Shown: positions 17,434 to 26,036 of the stretch, in pieces
How the letters are laid out: each line of letters begins with the position of its first letter
How positions within the stretch are numbered: the stretch's first letter is position 1
From: a bacterium
Lineage (GTDB): Bacteria; Bacteroidota; Ignavibacteria; Kapaibacteriales; UBA7675
Length of the DNA stretch: 64,000 bases
Assembly (NCBI GenBank): GCA_030430495.1
Contig: JAUIKM010000028.1
Span: 1-64,000, forward strand
Direction: 5' to 3'
The notes under the pieces: model-generated
What the model saw: only the letters and a program-made list of their open reading frames with translations
Database searches by the model: none
Told to the model about the DNA's origin: nothing
Position numbers and translations under genes: made by a program

Positions 17434-20112
17434 ATGTGTAATTTCTCGTTTTTCAGCCCGCCCGGCCGCATGTGGAAGATCATCATGTGCCTGGCTTTTG
17501 CAGTCAATTTGCAGTTTGCCGTGCCGCTGACGGCCAACCATCTGGTGGTGCTGAATCCTCAAGTCGACATCGATGCCAATGCATCCGCCCATGAATTCTG
17601 TGAATTGCTGCCGACAGACGTCAACGTCCTGGGCAACGCTTTCAATACTAACTATCCGGGCGCCGACTTCGGCATTTACCGCCGCGCCGAAGCGGTTTCC
17701 AGTGTCAACAAATCCTGCCTGCCGCAGGACGACGGCGGCGAGTTTCACGATTGTGAAGGGGAGTGTCCGTGCCCGACCCTCTCAAATCCATCCGAAGTGA
17801 TTTCCAATGGAATTTCCAGGGCGCGAATCACAGGCAACAACTCCGCTTCGGTCGGATTCGACTGGGTGAACATCGTCAATGCAAAATCGAACGTGATTCC
17901 CTCGGACTGTTGCTTGTGGGGAATCTGCGAGTTTTTCCTTCCCTGCCCGGCAAACTGCCAAATGGACTGCCAGGTCGACGGCTACGCCGGCAGCGCAAAC
18001 AACACGCTGGAGGTCTCGTTCACGCTTCAGGTCGTGGCGCCATCCGGTTCCGCCGTCGTCAGTTTCAACACGTCCACCTGGCTGACGGAGATTGACAACC
18101 CCGAAGCCGGCGCGGATGACGACGCGACGCCGCTGCCCTTTACGCTGGAAGTGAACGGCCAGCCCGTCACGCCCTACTCATCTGTCAGCATGAATGTTCT
18201 GGACGGTGAGTTAATCGATGTTTATCTCAACACGGATGTGAGCACATTCATCGGGCTGCCGGAAGACCCGAATCTGAGCAATCCTTGCCTGATGTACGAC
18301 CGTGCCGAAGCAGCGCTCAACGGCGCAATGTCCTTCCAGATTTCCGGTGCGCCTATCGCCGTCATCCCGCCGACGGTCGAATCCGAACCCTGCGGCATCG
18401 GCTGCACCTTCCCGCTCTTCTCGCTCGACATCGGCTCCGACATGGAACTGAGCGACCCGCTGCCCGCCGGCGACGAGTACTTTGATCCGGGCGACATGTA
18501 CGCCGACTTCGGCTGGGCCGCGCCGCCGATCGGCGGCGAAGACGGATTCCTGGACGATGAGAACATCTTCGCCGGATTCGATCGTTTCCCCGACGCGCCG
18601 GACCCGGTCAATCCGCCGGCAACGGCTGCGCCCGTCGGTCAGTTCTCCAGTGTTCCCGACATCGCCAAAGAGTACTTTGACCTGGACGGCAGCGACAACC
18701 TCAGTTTTGCGCTGTCCGGCCGCAGCTACGGCCCCGGCTTGCCTTCTATCCAGCAGCCCTACGACGTCTGCCTGCCCGAACCCAAATTCCTGATGTTGTC
18801 TTATGACGACGACAAAGCCACACACTACATCAGCAACGCTGTTTTGAGCGTGCCGTCCGAGGAAAGCAGCCCGCTGAATAATACCTATGGCCGCACCGGA
18901 CAGAACGATGAAATCGTCGGCTGGAATGTCTATCTCTCGCCCTTCGGCGTACCCGCCACGGTCGGCCACGAATACGGCCTGACGGACGAAGAGTGGCTGC
19001 ACAGCTATCTGGCCCCGAACCCCGACCTGATCAGCGAGCAGGATGACGACGACGTCGACGCGCTCGACTTCATCAACCCCGACGGCGGCTGTGAACTGTG
19101 GTACATCTCGGCCGATCACGAAGCCACGGGCATCGACCCCAACAGCGGCACGGCCCTGGTTCCCGGAATCATCTACGAAGTCACGCCCGGCGGACCGATT
19201 CCCGTCGTGGACCCCGTTTTCCACCTGGGTATTCCCCTCGGCGACATGGTTGATATAGACGCGTTTGAATTTGTCTGGCTCTGGGACCCGGCACAGACGC
19301 GCAACGGTGTGGCCCTGCTCTTCAGCGTCGATGAAGACGACCCGTTCACGGTGACGCTCGACGAGTCCGGCGGACTCGACCCGACGGTGATCTACTACTC
19401 GTTCCTGGACGGGAATTTCGACGTCTTCCTGGACAACTCAAACGAAGACATCGACGGCATCGCCGCCTGGCACTGTCCGCTGGCCGAGGATGCGATGGTC
19501 GGCAACGGCGATCCGCGCCTCTTCGTCAACCCGCTGGATATCAACTCCAGCGGCTCGCCGTCGACCCACGACGTGCTGATCGGCAACACCGCGCCCAATA
19601 CGACGCTCAATTGGAACGCTGCAACGACCTATCCCTGGATCACGATAAGCCAGCTCTCCGGCACGGGACCGGCCTGGATTCAGATCGATCTGGACGACAA
19701 CGTCGGCGGCACGCCGCGCAACGGCACGGTTGAGATCACGTCCAACAGCGCTTCCTGTCCGGACATCACGATCCACGTCTTCCAGAGCGACGTACCCAAA
19801 CGCGGAGCCGAGGACAGACTTGTCGAAAGCGATCCGGCAAGGCTGCTCACGCCGCAGCCGCACCCCGTCGCCGAATCGACCGTTTTCAGTTTTGCGCTTG
19901 AAAACGCGGCCGACGTCACGCTGGGCATCTACGACGTGACCGGACGGCGCGTGGCAACCCTGGCCGACGGCAGTTTCGCCGCAGGCGAACACCAGATTGA
20001 GTGGAACAACGGCGAGGGCAACGGTCCGGCGCTCGGCGCGGGCGTCTACGAACTGCGCCTGCAGCTGGACGGCGGTTTTGTGACGCAGCGCAGCTTCACG
20101 CTTATCCGCTGA
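17434..20112 (+). CDS. secreted BACON-domain protein with T9SS sorting domain (tandem copy 2)
   Basis: 892 residues. The ATG at 17434 follows GGAGGC and lines up with the start of the next paralogue. A hydrophobic signal (IIMCLAFAVNLQFAV) precedes a Cys-containing N-terminal domain. The middle is acidic, with likely Ca-binding loops (EYFDLDGSDN, EQDDDDVDALDF) and the block WYISADHEATGIDPNSGTAL. About 19603-19795 encodes a BACON-like domain (NWNAATTYPWITIS, GTVEITSNSA). The last about 89 residues are a T9SS type-A-like domain (LTPQPHPVAESTVFSF, LGIYDVTGRRVATL, AGVYELRLQ, RSFTLIR). Role unknown; expected on the surface or secreted. Confidence 0.82.
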   Translation: MCNFSFFSPPGRMWKIIMCLAFAVNLQFAVPLTANHLVVLNPQVDIDANASAHEFCELLPTDVNVLGNAFNTNYPGADFGIYRRAEAVSSVNKSCLPQDDGGEFHDCEGECPCPTLSNPSEVISNGISRARITGNNSASVGFDWVNIVNAKSNVIPSDCCLWGICEFFLPCPANCQMDCQVDGYAGSANNTLEVSFTLQVVAPSGSAVVSFNTSTWLTEIDNPEAGADDDATPLPFTLEVNGQPVTPYSSVSMNVLDGELIDVYLNTDVSTFIGLPEDPNLSNPCLMYDRAEAALNGAMSFQISGAPIAVIPPTVESEPCGIGCTFPLFSLDIGSDMELSDPLPAGDEYFDPGDMYADFGWAAPPIGGEDGFLDDENIFAGFDRFPDAPDPVNPPATAAPVGQFSSVPDIAKEYFDLDGSDNLSFALSGRSYGPGLPSIQQPYDVCLPEPKFLMLSYDDDKATHYISNAVLSVPSEESSPLNNTYGRTGQNDEIVGWNVYLSPFGVPATVGHEYGLTDEEWLHSYLAPNPDLISEQDDDDVDALDFINPDGGCELWYISADHEATGIDPNSGTALVPGIIYEVTPGGPIPVVDPVFHLGIPLGDMVDIDAFEFVWLWDPAQTRNGVALLFSVDEDDPFTVTLDESGGLDPTVIYYSFLDGNFDVFLDNSNEDIDGIAAWHCPLAEDAMVGNGDPRLFVNPLDINSSGSPSTHDVLIGNTAPNTTLNWNAATTYPWITISQLSGTGPAWIQIDLDDNVGGTPRNGTVEITSNSASCPDITIHVFQSDVPKRGAEDRLVESDPARLLTPQPHPVAESTVFSFALENAADVTLGIYDVTGRRVATLADGSFAAGEHQIEWNNGEGNGPALGAGVYELRLQLDGGFVTQRSFTLIR

Positions 20113-20200
20113 TAAGCGGCAACTGGCTTCAAGCCTGAAATCGGCCGTTTTTTGACCGACTTCTCACTTCGGGGCGTGGCGCGACTGAGCGCCGCGCCCC
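20113..20200 (+). terminator. trailer repeat with long hairpin, copy 2
   Basis: After the stop come AAGCCTGAAATCGGCCG, six T, then CGACTTCTCACTTC. They lead into a 12-base stem, GGGGCGTGGCGC (20171-20182) pairing with GCGCCGCGCCCC (20189-20200) through one G-U pair, around GACTGA. The following CTTTAC is only weakly T-rich. An almost identical trailer follows the next copy. Confidence 0.6.
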
Positions 20201-20496
20201 CTTTACAACACAAAAAAATGTTGCATTGCATAAAGATGGATGATATATTCACCCCATCGATACATTTTGTTTGCACGCCCGAAACAAACAAAAACACCTG
20301 ACGCTCTTCGGTATATCACTGCCATCCCGATACACCGACGCCATTTCACAGCCGCTCGCGGCAGTGTTTCCTGATATTTCCTGCAGACGCGTACCTATAC
20401 CCATCTAACAAAACACAACGTCGCAAAGCGGCAATGACTCCGCATGCACGTGTGATCATTTCCACCTTTTTCCGTAAAAAGGAGGCAAGAATCTCT
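20201..20496 (+). repeat. spacer with conserved 5' leader, copy 2
   Basis: The right part (20345-20496) repeats the leader of the preceding gene: CAGCCGCTCGCGGC, TTTCCTGCAGACG, CCATCTAACAAA and AAAAAGGAGGC before AATCTCT-ATG. The left part is AT-richer (ATGATATATTCACC, ATACATTTTGTTTGC) and may hold the promoter; TACATTTTG resembles the Bacteroidota TAnnTTTG element, but no firm -33 was identified. Confidence 0.55.
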
Positions 20497-23076
20497 ATGC
20501 GTACTATTAATTCAGCATTGAATTCAGCCGTACATTTTCACTATCTGTACGCTCTGGTTTTATTGATCCCCTTGCTGAGCGCAGCGCGCAGCTCGGCGCA
20601 GCATTTTGAGTTGATCGGATACACTGTCAATATCGGTGGTCAGGCTGTTGCAAGCGGACTTTGCCAGAATCTAAATGACAATGCAAATTATTTGGCGGCT
20701 GATTGGGATTTGCTATCTCCCACTGATTTCAGCGTTGCTCGCAACGCTTACGCTTCCATTAAAACTCCGGACTGGATCTGCGACTGTTCAAAAACCAATA
20801 AGGTCACAGCCCGGATTGAAGCTCGTGCGGCAGTCGGCGGAGTTCTAACTTCCACAGTAGGTATCGACTGGAAACACTGGGCGCAATCCTGGGCAAAGTG
20901 TGATGTGAATTCTTTTTCAGCGCAAGCATTGAGCAACATGACAATTGAACTTCATTTCCAGGTTGACGCTCCCTCAGGACAGGCATACTTTTCATACAAT
21001 GCGGGCATTTTTTCCGGTGCCGGTGGTAAACCCGAAAACAGCGAAGATGATAAAAGACATTCAGATCCCGTCGAGCTGATGGTCGACGGTGTTTCACTCA
21101 CAAATGGCATGTATTCATTTCCTGGTCCGACCGGTACAAATGGATGGAAATCTCAATCCTGGTCAGGAAATAGTACTCTTTCAAACGGCGCGATTGTCTC
21201 GGTAGTAGTCGGTTCCGGCCTCCTGGCCGAAATTGTGGATCCGGGCCGCGCCATGAGACCGTTTCCGCCTTTCTGTCCGTACAGCGACCAGGCCTCCGCT
21301 TCCTACTCCGGCGCAGTCATCCTACACTTGTCTCCAGTAACCACTCCTCAACCCGCCCCCGAAATCCCCCTGTGCCAGCTCGAATGCGATTATTTCACCT
21401 GGTCGACGGACATCGGCTCCGACACGGAGCTGAGCGACCCCTTCGTTGACGGCGACGAGTGTTTTGATCCCGGCGACATGTACGCCTACGCCTCAAAAAC
21501 GAGCATCGGTCAGGCCTGTATTGACGGGCTGCAGGACGACGAAGACATTTTTGCGGGATTCGACCCGTATCCGGACGCACCCGACGGCGCTTCTCCGCCG
21601 GCAAGCGCAGCGCCGGTAGAGCAGGATCAGCCAATTCCCATCATAGTCGAAGAGTATTTCGATCTTGACGGCAGCGACAATCTCGCTATCGCGCTGAGCG
21701 GCCTGCCGCTCGGACAGGTGATTCCGACTGCGAGCCTGAACAGCGCCTGTCTGTACTCACCCGAACATCTCTTCATCTCGATGGACGACGACGACCCCGA
21801 TCACTACACGAGCTCAAACCCGCCGAGCGCCCCTGTGTCTTCCGGCGGAATTATCTACGGCGAGACGGCAAATCAGGATGAAATCATCGGGCTCGACCTG
21901 CTGCCGACCGCACTGGCGCAGGGCCTGATTTATCGCTACTATGGAATGTCGGACGAAGAGTCGCTGCATCCGGGACTGGCGCCCAACCCGTCGCAAGCCG
22001 AGCCGGAACACGACGACGACATAGATGCACTCGACATCCATGAAACCAACTCCGGCTGCGACGTCTGGTACATCTCAGCCGACCACGAGGCGCGCGGATT
22101 TGATCCCGGTTCGGGCCTGCCGCTGAATCCGGGCATCATCTACGAGGTCCAGCCGGGCGGCGTCATCCCCGTCGTTGATCCAGTAGCACACCTCGCCATT
22201 CCCGGCGGCGACGAAGTGGACATCGACGCGTTTGAATTTGTCTCGCTTTTTGATCCGCAGTCAAGCCAGCCGGCGCTGGCGCTCCTGTTCAGCGTCGATC
22301 AGGATGATCCGCAGACGCCGGAAGACGAAAGCGGCGGACTGGACAACAGCGTCATCTATTACTCTTTCATGGATGGAACTTTCGGCGAGTTCTTCGATTA
22401 CAACGGCAACGATATCGACGCGCTGACCGCCTGGTGCGGCCCACTCTACCAGCAGACGCTTGCTCAACGCACGGAACCGACGCTGTACATCGAACTGACC
22501 GAATACCAGGTCGGCTCGCTCGCACAATCGCTCGAGATTTTCATCGGCAACGCAGTTCCCGGCACAAACCACCTGTTGAACTGGACGGCGACTTCCTCCG
22601 CTCCCTGGATCACGCTTACGCCGGACAACGGCACCGGCGTCGGCATTATGCACGCCGACGTGGATGCCAACACAAGCGATAATCCGCGCGAGGCGACCAT
22701 CACGATTCAGGCGGAAGGCACATGCGATCAGGTCGTCATTGTCGTCCACCAAAGCAACGTGCCGAAACGCGGCGTGGATGAGATTGCAGCCGACGTTCCG
22801 GTACGACTGCTCACGCCGCAGCCACACCCCGTCGCCGAATCGACGGTGTTCAGTTTTGTGCTTGATGACGCGGCCGACATCACGCTCGGCATCTACGACG
22901 TGACCGGGCGGCGCGTGGCGACGCTGGCCGACGGCAATTTTGCCGCAGGCGAACATCACATTGAGTGGAGCAACGGCCAGGGCAACGGTCCGGCGCTCGG
23001 CGCGGGCGTCTACGAACTGCGCCTACAGGTGGGCGACGGCTTCGTGACGCAGCGCAGTTTCACGCTCATCCGCTGA
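20497..23076 (+). CDS. secreted BACON-domain protein with T9SS sorting domain (tandem copy 3)
   Basis: 859 residues, paralogue of the preceding gene. RBS AAGGAGGC sits about 10 bases before the ATG. Signal peptide: LYALVLLIPLLSAARSSAQ. The N-terminal 270 residues are clearly more diverged from copy 2 than the rest, and the coding sequence there looks less GC-rich. From STDIGSDTELSDP on, the two proteins track closely: EYFDLDGSDNLAIALSG, WYISADHEARGFDPGSGLPL, a BACON-like domain (NWTATSSAPWITLTPDNG, EATITIQAEG) and the T9SS domain (LTPQPHPVAESTVFSF ... RSFTLIR). A variable exposed N-terminus on a constant export module is one reading. Function unknown. Confidence 0.82.
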   Translation: MRTINSALNSAVHFHYLYALVLLIPLLSAARSSAQHFELIGYTVNIGGQAVASGLCQNLNDNANYLAADWDLLSPTDFSVARNAYASIKTPDWICDCSKTNKVTARIEARAAVGGVLTSTVGIDWKHWAQSWAKCDVNSFSAQALSNMTIELHFQVDAPSGQAYFSYNAGIFSGAGGKPENSEDDKRHSDPVELMVDGVSLTNGMYSFPGPTGTNGWKSQSWSGNSTLSNGAIVSVVVGSGLLAEIVDPGRAMRPFPPFCPYSDQASASYSGAVILHLSPVTTPQPAPEIPLCQLECDYFTWSTDIGSDTELSDPFVDGDECFDPGDMYAYASKTSIGQACIDGLQDDEDIFAGFDPYPDAPDGASPPASAAPVEQDQPIPIIVEEYFDLDGSDNLAIALSGLPLGQVIPTASLNSACLYSPEHLFISMDDDDPDHYTSSNPPSAPVSSGGIIYGETANQDEIIGLDLLPTALAQGLIYRYYGMSDEESLHPGLAPNPSQAEPEHDDDIDALDIHETNSGCDVWYISADHEARGFDPGSGLPLNPGIIYEVQPGGVIPVVDPVAHLAIPGGDEVDIDAFEFVSLFDPQSSQPALALLFSVDQDDPQTPEDESGGLDNSVIYYSFMDGTFGEFFDYNGNDIDALTAWCGPLYQQTLAQRTEPTLYIELTEYQVGSLAQSLEIFIGNAVPGTNHLLNWTATSSAPWITLTPDNGTGVGIMHADVDANTSDNPREATITIQAEGTCDQVVIVVHQSNVPKRGVDEIAADVPVRLLTPQPHPVAESTVFSFVLDDAADITLGIYDVTGRRVATLADGNFAAGEHHIEWSNGQGNGPALGAGVYELRLQVGDGFVTQRSFTLIR

Positions 23077-23162
23077 TAAACGGCAACTGGTTTGAAGCCT
23101 GAAACCGGCCGTTTTTTGACCGACTTCTCATTGGGGCGTGGCGCGACTGAGCGCCGCGCCCC
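23077..23162 (+). terminator. trailer repeat with long hairpin, copy 3
   Basis: Nearly identical to the trailer after 20112: GAAGCCTGAAACCGGCCG, six T, CGACTTCTCATT. Then the stem GGGGCGTGGCGC (23133-23144) and GCGCCGCGCCCC (23151-23162) around GACTGA, followed by TCTCGTTT. Probably the 3' end of the mRNA. Confidence 0.6.
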
Positions 23163-23167
23163 TCTCG

Positions 23168-23297
23168 TTTCACTCGGTGGCTTGCTCTTTTTCTTTCTGC
23201 TCGTCATCGCACCGGAATGAAACAGCAGCTCAGCGACTTCAGGCCCGTCGAGCGGTGACAAACAAGAGGAAAAAAACAAGCCCGAAAGGGCGAAGTG
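23168..23297. repeat. dispersed intergenic element, clearest inverted pair
   Basis: Left arm CGGTGGCTTGC, TTTTTCTTTCTGCTCGTC (about 23174-23206). Right arm GGTGACAAACAAGAGG, AAAAAAACAAGCCCG (about 23253-23284) is its imperfect reverse complement. The arms enclose about 45 bases. It fills much of the 480-base gap before the WD40 gene; I see no gene in that gap. Confidence 0.65.
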
Positions 23298-23556
23298 CTC
23301 AAGCGGATTTGTCGGGCCGGGCAGTGAAAATGCGCCAAAAGAATGCGCTGAAACGCCAATGCAGCCGCCAACCTTGCTCAGGTCGAGGGCATTTTGTAAC
23401 ATGCAAACTGCGCCGTACATCCCCGTGCGGCGTTATTGTCTCCAGCAGCAGCATAACAGAGGGAAGAGAGCCAGGCAGCCGTCGCCATTCCGCGGCAGGT
23501 CAGATCTCACGCCCCCTCATCGTGTTTTCACAATAAGAACGATACAGGTGTTCCAG

Positions 23557-25155
23557 ATGAACGCTAGCCATGCGCATGCATGTTCGCGCCCCATTGCGCC
23601 CGCGGCGTGGACTTTACTTGCAGCAGTCCTCTGTCTTTTCTGTCAATTTTCAACGGCCGCGGCGGTTGAGTCCTACGTGCTCGAAGGCCACACCAGCACG
23701 GTGTTTATGGCCAACCTCAACGCCGACGCCTCGCGCGCCGTCAGCGGCAGCAGCGACCAGTTTATCCGGCTGTGGGATCCCTTCCGCACCGAAAGCATCA
23801 AAGATGAATTTGCGCACCTGACGGCGGTCTACACGGCGCAGTACAGCCCGGACTACGACTGCATCGTCACCAGCGGCTGGGACGGCCTGATCCTGCGCTG
23901 GGATCCGGACGACCTGACGCTGAAAGACACGGTGGTGCGCCACCAGGGCGACGTACTGACGGTCAGTTTTTCGGGCGACGGCACGCGCGTGGCAAGCGCC
24001 GGACGCGACACGGAGATTCTGATCACGGACCCGAACACACAAACGGTGGTGCAGCGCATCGCCATCGAGACTTCGGTTGTTCAGTCCGTGGCGATCAACA
24101 ATGACGCCACGCGCGTGGCAAGCACAACAACGGACGGCTACGTGCAGATCTGGGACGCGACCAACGGCAGTTACCTTGGCCAGGTCGGCGGCAACGAAGG
24201 CGGCACGCGCTGGGTGGAGTTTCACCCCGACGGACGCCTGGCGACGGGCGGACTCGATTACAACATCATCCTCTGGGACCTCAATAACTTCAACGAGGCG
24301 GCGCGCTTTACCGGCCACGAAGGCACGGTCAACAGCGTAAAGTTCAGCAAAGACGGAGCGCGCATGGTTTCTGCCGCGGGCGACGCCACGGTGCGTGTCT
24401 GGAAGGTGGAAGACCAGTCGGAAATCGAGAAGCTGGAAGGGCACAGCGGCTCGGTGCGCTACGCCAACTTCGGTTCCAACAGCGGTACGGTTATCAGCAG
24501 CGGCTCCGACTTCAACGTCATCGTCTGGTACCTGGAATCGGCCGAAGTGGAAGTGGTCGGCGAGACGCCGGGAGTCGTCGACTTCGGCGACGTGCCGCGC
24601 GACACGCAGGGATCGGCGACGCTGCAACTGCGCAACATCGGCAACGGCGAAATCACGATCAGCGGCGTGGAATACACGGACAACCCGCGCGACGTCTTCG
24701 CACACGGCTTCAGCAATCCCATTGCGATGCAGCCGCAGGAAGTCAAAGATATTCCGCTGTTGTTCACGCCGGACGAACTGGGCGAAATCAGCGGCACGCT
24801 GGCGGTGATTTTTGAGGGCGGCCTGACGCCGCTGTTCATCGAAACAACCGGCAAAGGCGTGCTGCGCGTCGGCGTCGACGAAGGTCCGCTGGAACCGCAG
24901 AGCGAACTGACCATTGCGCCGAATCCGGCGGACGATGTGATTCAGGTGGGATTTGCGCTGCGCGAAGCGGCGGAAATCAGCCTGCGCGTGCTGGACTTCC
25001 GCGGACAGACGGCCTTTGAAATCGGCCTGGGCACGCTGGAGCCGGGCGAACACCTGCACGCGGTGGAGACGAGCGGGCTGGCCAACGGCAACTACATGCT
25101 GGAGCTGCGCGCGGGCGGCCACCGCTACAGCAGCAAACTTCAGGTCAAGCGCTGA
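23557..25155 (+). CDS. secreted WD40 beta-propeller protein with T9SS sorting domain
   Basis: 532 residues. The signal peptide (WTLLAAVLCLFCQFSTAAA) is followed by about seven WD40 repeats (residues 40-325) with motifs such as AVSGSSDQFIRLWDP, VTSGWDGLILRWDP, ATGGLDYNIILWDL and VSAAGDATVRVWKV. Next is a choice-of-anchor D/ASH-type domain (about 335-440; GVVDFGDVPRDTQGSATL). It ends in a T9SS type-A-like domain (LTIAPNPADDVIQVGF, LRVLDFRGQTAFEIGL, NYMLELRAGG). WD40 propellers are platforms for protein binding; an exported one presumably acts on the surface. The ATG at 23557 is the only start that places the signal at the N-terminus. Confidence 0.85.
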   Translation: MNASHAHACSRPIAPAAWTLLAAVLCLFCQFSTAAAVESYVLEGHTSTVFMANLNADASRAVSGSSDQFIRLWDPFRTESIKDEFAHLTAVYTAQYSPDYDCIVTSGWDGLILRWDPDDLTLKDTVVRHQGDVLTVSFSGDGTRVASAGRDTEILITDPNTQTVVQRIAIETSVVQSVAINNDATRVASTTTDGYVQIWDATNGSYLGQVGGNEGGTRWVEFHPDGRLATGGLDYNIILWDLNNFNEAARFTGHEGTVNSVKFSKDGARMVSAAGDATVRVWKVEDQSEIEKLEGHSGSVRYANFGSNSGTVISSGSDFNVIVWYLESAEVEVVGETPGVVDFGDVPRDTQGSATLQLRNIGNGEITISGVEYTDNPRDVFAHGFSNPIAMQPQEVKDIPLLFTPDELGEISGTLAVIFEGGLTPLFIETTGKGVLRVGVDEGPLEPQSELTIAPNPADDVIQVGFALREAAEISLRVLDFRGQTAFEIGLGTLEPGEHLHAVETSGLANGNYMLELRAGGHRYSSKLQVKR

Positions 25156-25208
25156 TCCGCCAGAAGCGGACGCACGATTTCAATCGATTGAAACAGACGT
25201 AAAACTGC

Positions 25209-25246
25209 AAGGCGCGACGGCCCGCCACGGGCTGCGCGCCTTTTTG
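25209..25246. terminator. terminator between convergent genes
   Basis: AAGGCGCG (25209-25216) pairs with CGCGCCTT (25235-25242), with an inner GGCCCG/CGGGCT stem, and TTTTTG follows on the plus strand. It serves the WD40 gene. The minus-strand reading also has T-rich sequence beyond the stem, so it may act in both directions. Confidence 0.75.
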
Positions 25247-25256
25247 TTTGCGGTTT

Positions 25257-25910
25257 TCAGACTTTCCACTCGTCATGCAGCTCCGCCACGCTGCGCGACG
25301 CCTCGAAACGACCGGCATAACGCTCGGTGTGATCGGCCTGCAGGCGCGGCGCATGCTCGCGCTGGTACGCGTCAAATGCAGCGCGATCGGCCAATGTGTA
25401 CTCAAAACGAAAGGTCGGACGCGCTGCGGCGGGCGGCTCGGTGACGCGCATCATGCGCGCGCCGCGGAAGAGTCCCGTAGCCAGAACGTCGGGAATATGT
25501 ACGCTGCGCATCCACTGAATCCATTCTTCGGCAATGTCCGCGTCGATGGACACAGTAACGGCATAACTGATCATAATTGACTCCGGTTTGTCGTTGGCAA
25601 CAAGGCGGCGCGCATCCTGTAGCCAGCGCCGGCCGGCATCTCCCTCAAAATTGGCTTTGAGCAGCGCAACGATATCGCGCGAGCGCACGACAACTGCGCC
25701 GGCCTCACGTGCGCGGCGGCGCGCATCGACCGTCAGCAGGTCGTAGTGCGGATGACGGCGATGCGGGTGGAACCAGCGGCGCGGCAAGCCGATGCCGGCG
25801 GCAAAGTCGTGCAGCGCCGCCAGGTCCGCCGAGGCCAGGTGTATGCCGTCCGTGACAATCCTGACGCCGTTCCAGCTCTGTTCATCCGCGTCGTCGCGCT
25901 CGCCGTCCAT
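25257..25910 (-). CDS. DUF4031-DUF4286 fusion protein
   Basis: 217 residues from the ATG at 25910. The N-terminal part (about 15-90; LHDFAAGIGLPRRWF, HPHYDLLTVDARRRAREAGA) fits DUF4031. The C-terminal part (from MISYAVTVSID; IPDVLATGLFRGARMMRV, YQREHAPRLQADHTERYAG) fits DUF4286, a ferredoxin-like dimeric alpha-beta family common in Bacteroidota. There is no stop between the two. An internal ATG with GGAG upstream (about 25565) could also make the DUF4286 part alone. Neither domain has a known reaction. Confidence 0.75.
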   Translation of the reverse strand: MDGERDDADEQSWNGVRIVTDGIHLASADLAALHDFAAGIGLPRRWFHPHRRHPHYDLLTVDARRRAREAGAVVVRSRDIVALLKANFEGDAGRRWLQDARRLVANDKPESIMISYAVTVSIDADIAEEWIQWMRSVHIPDVLATGLFRGARMMRVTEPPAAARPTFRFEYTLADRAAFDAYQREHAPRLQADHTERYAGRFEASRSVAELHDEWKV

Positions 25911-26036
25911 GAGTTCCAACCTGCAAATGAGTGTTCAATCCAGAAGCGGGCAGACGAATGAAAGCGCACTGAAGTCCACAAGCCGCCGCGTAAAAATGCG
26001 TTTGCAGTCTGAGTGCCGCGGCGGCAGGAGTGTGGC

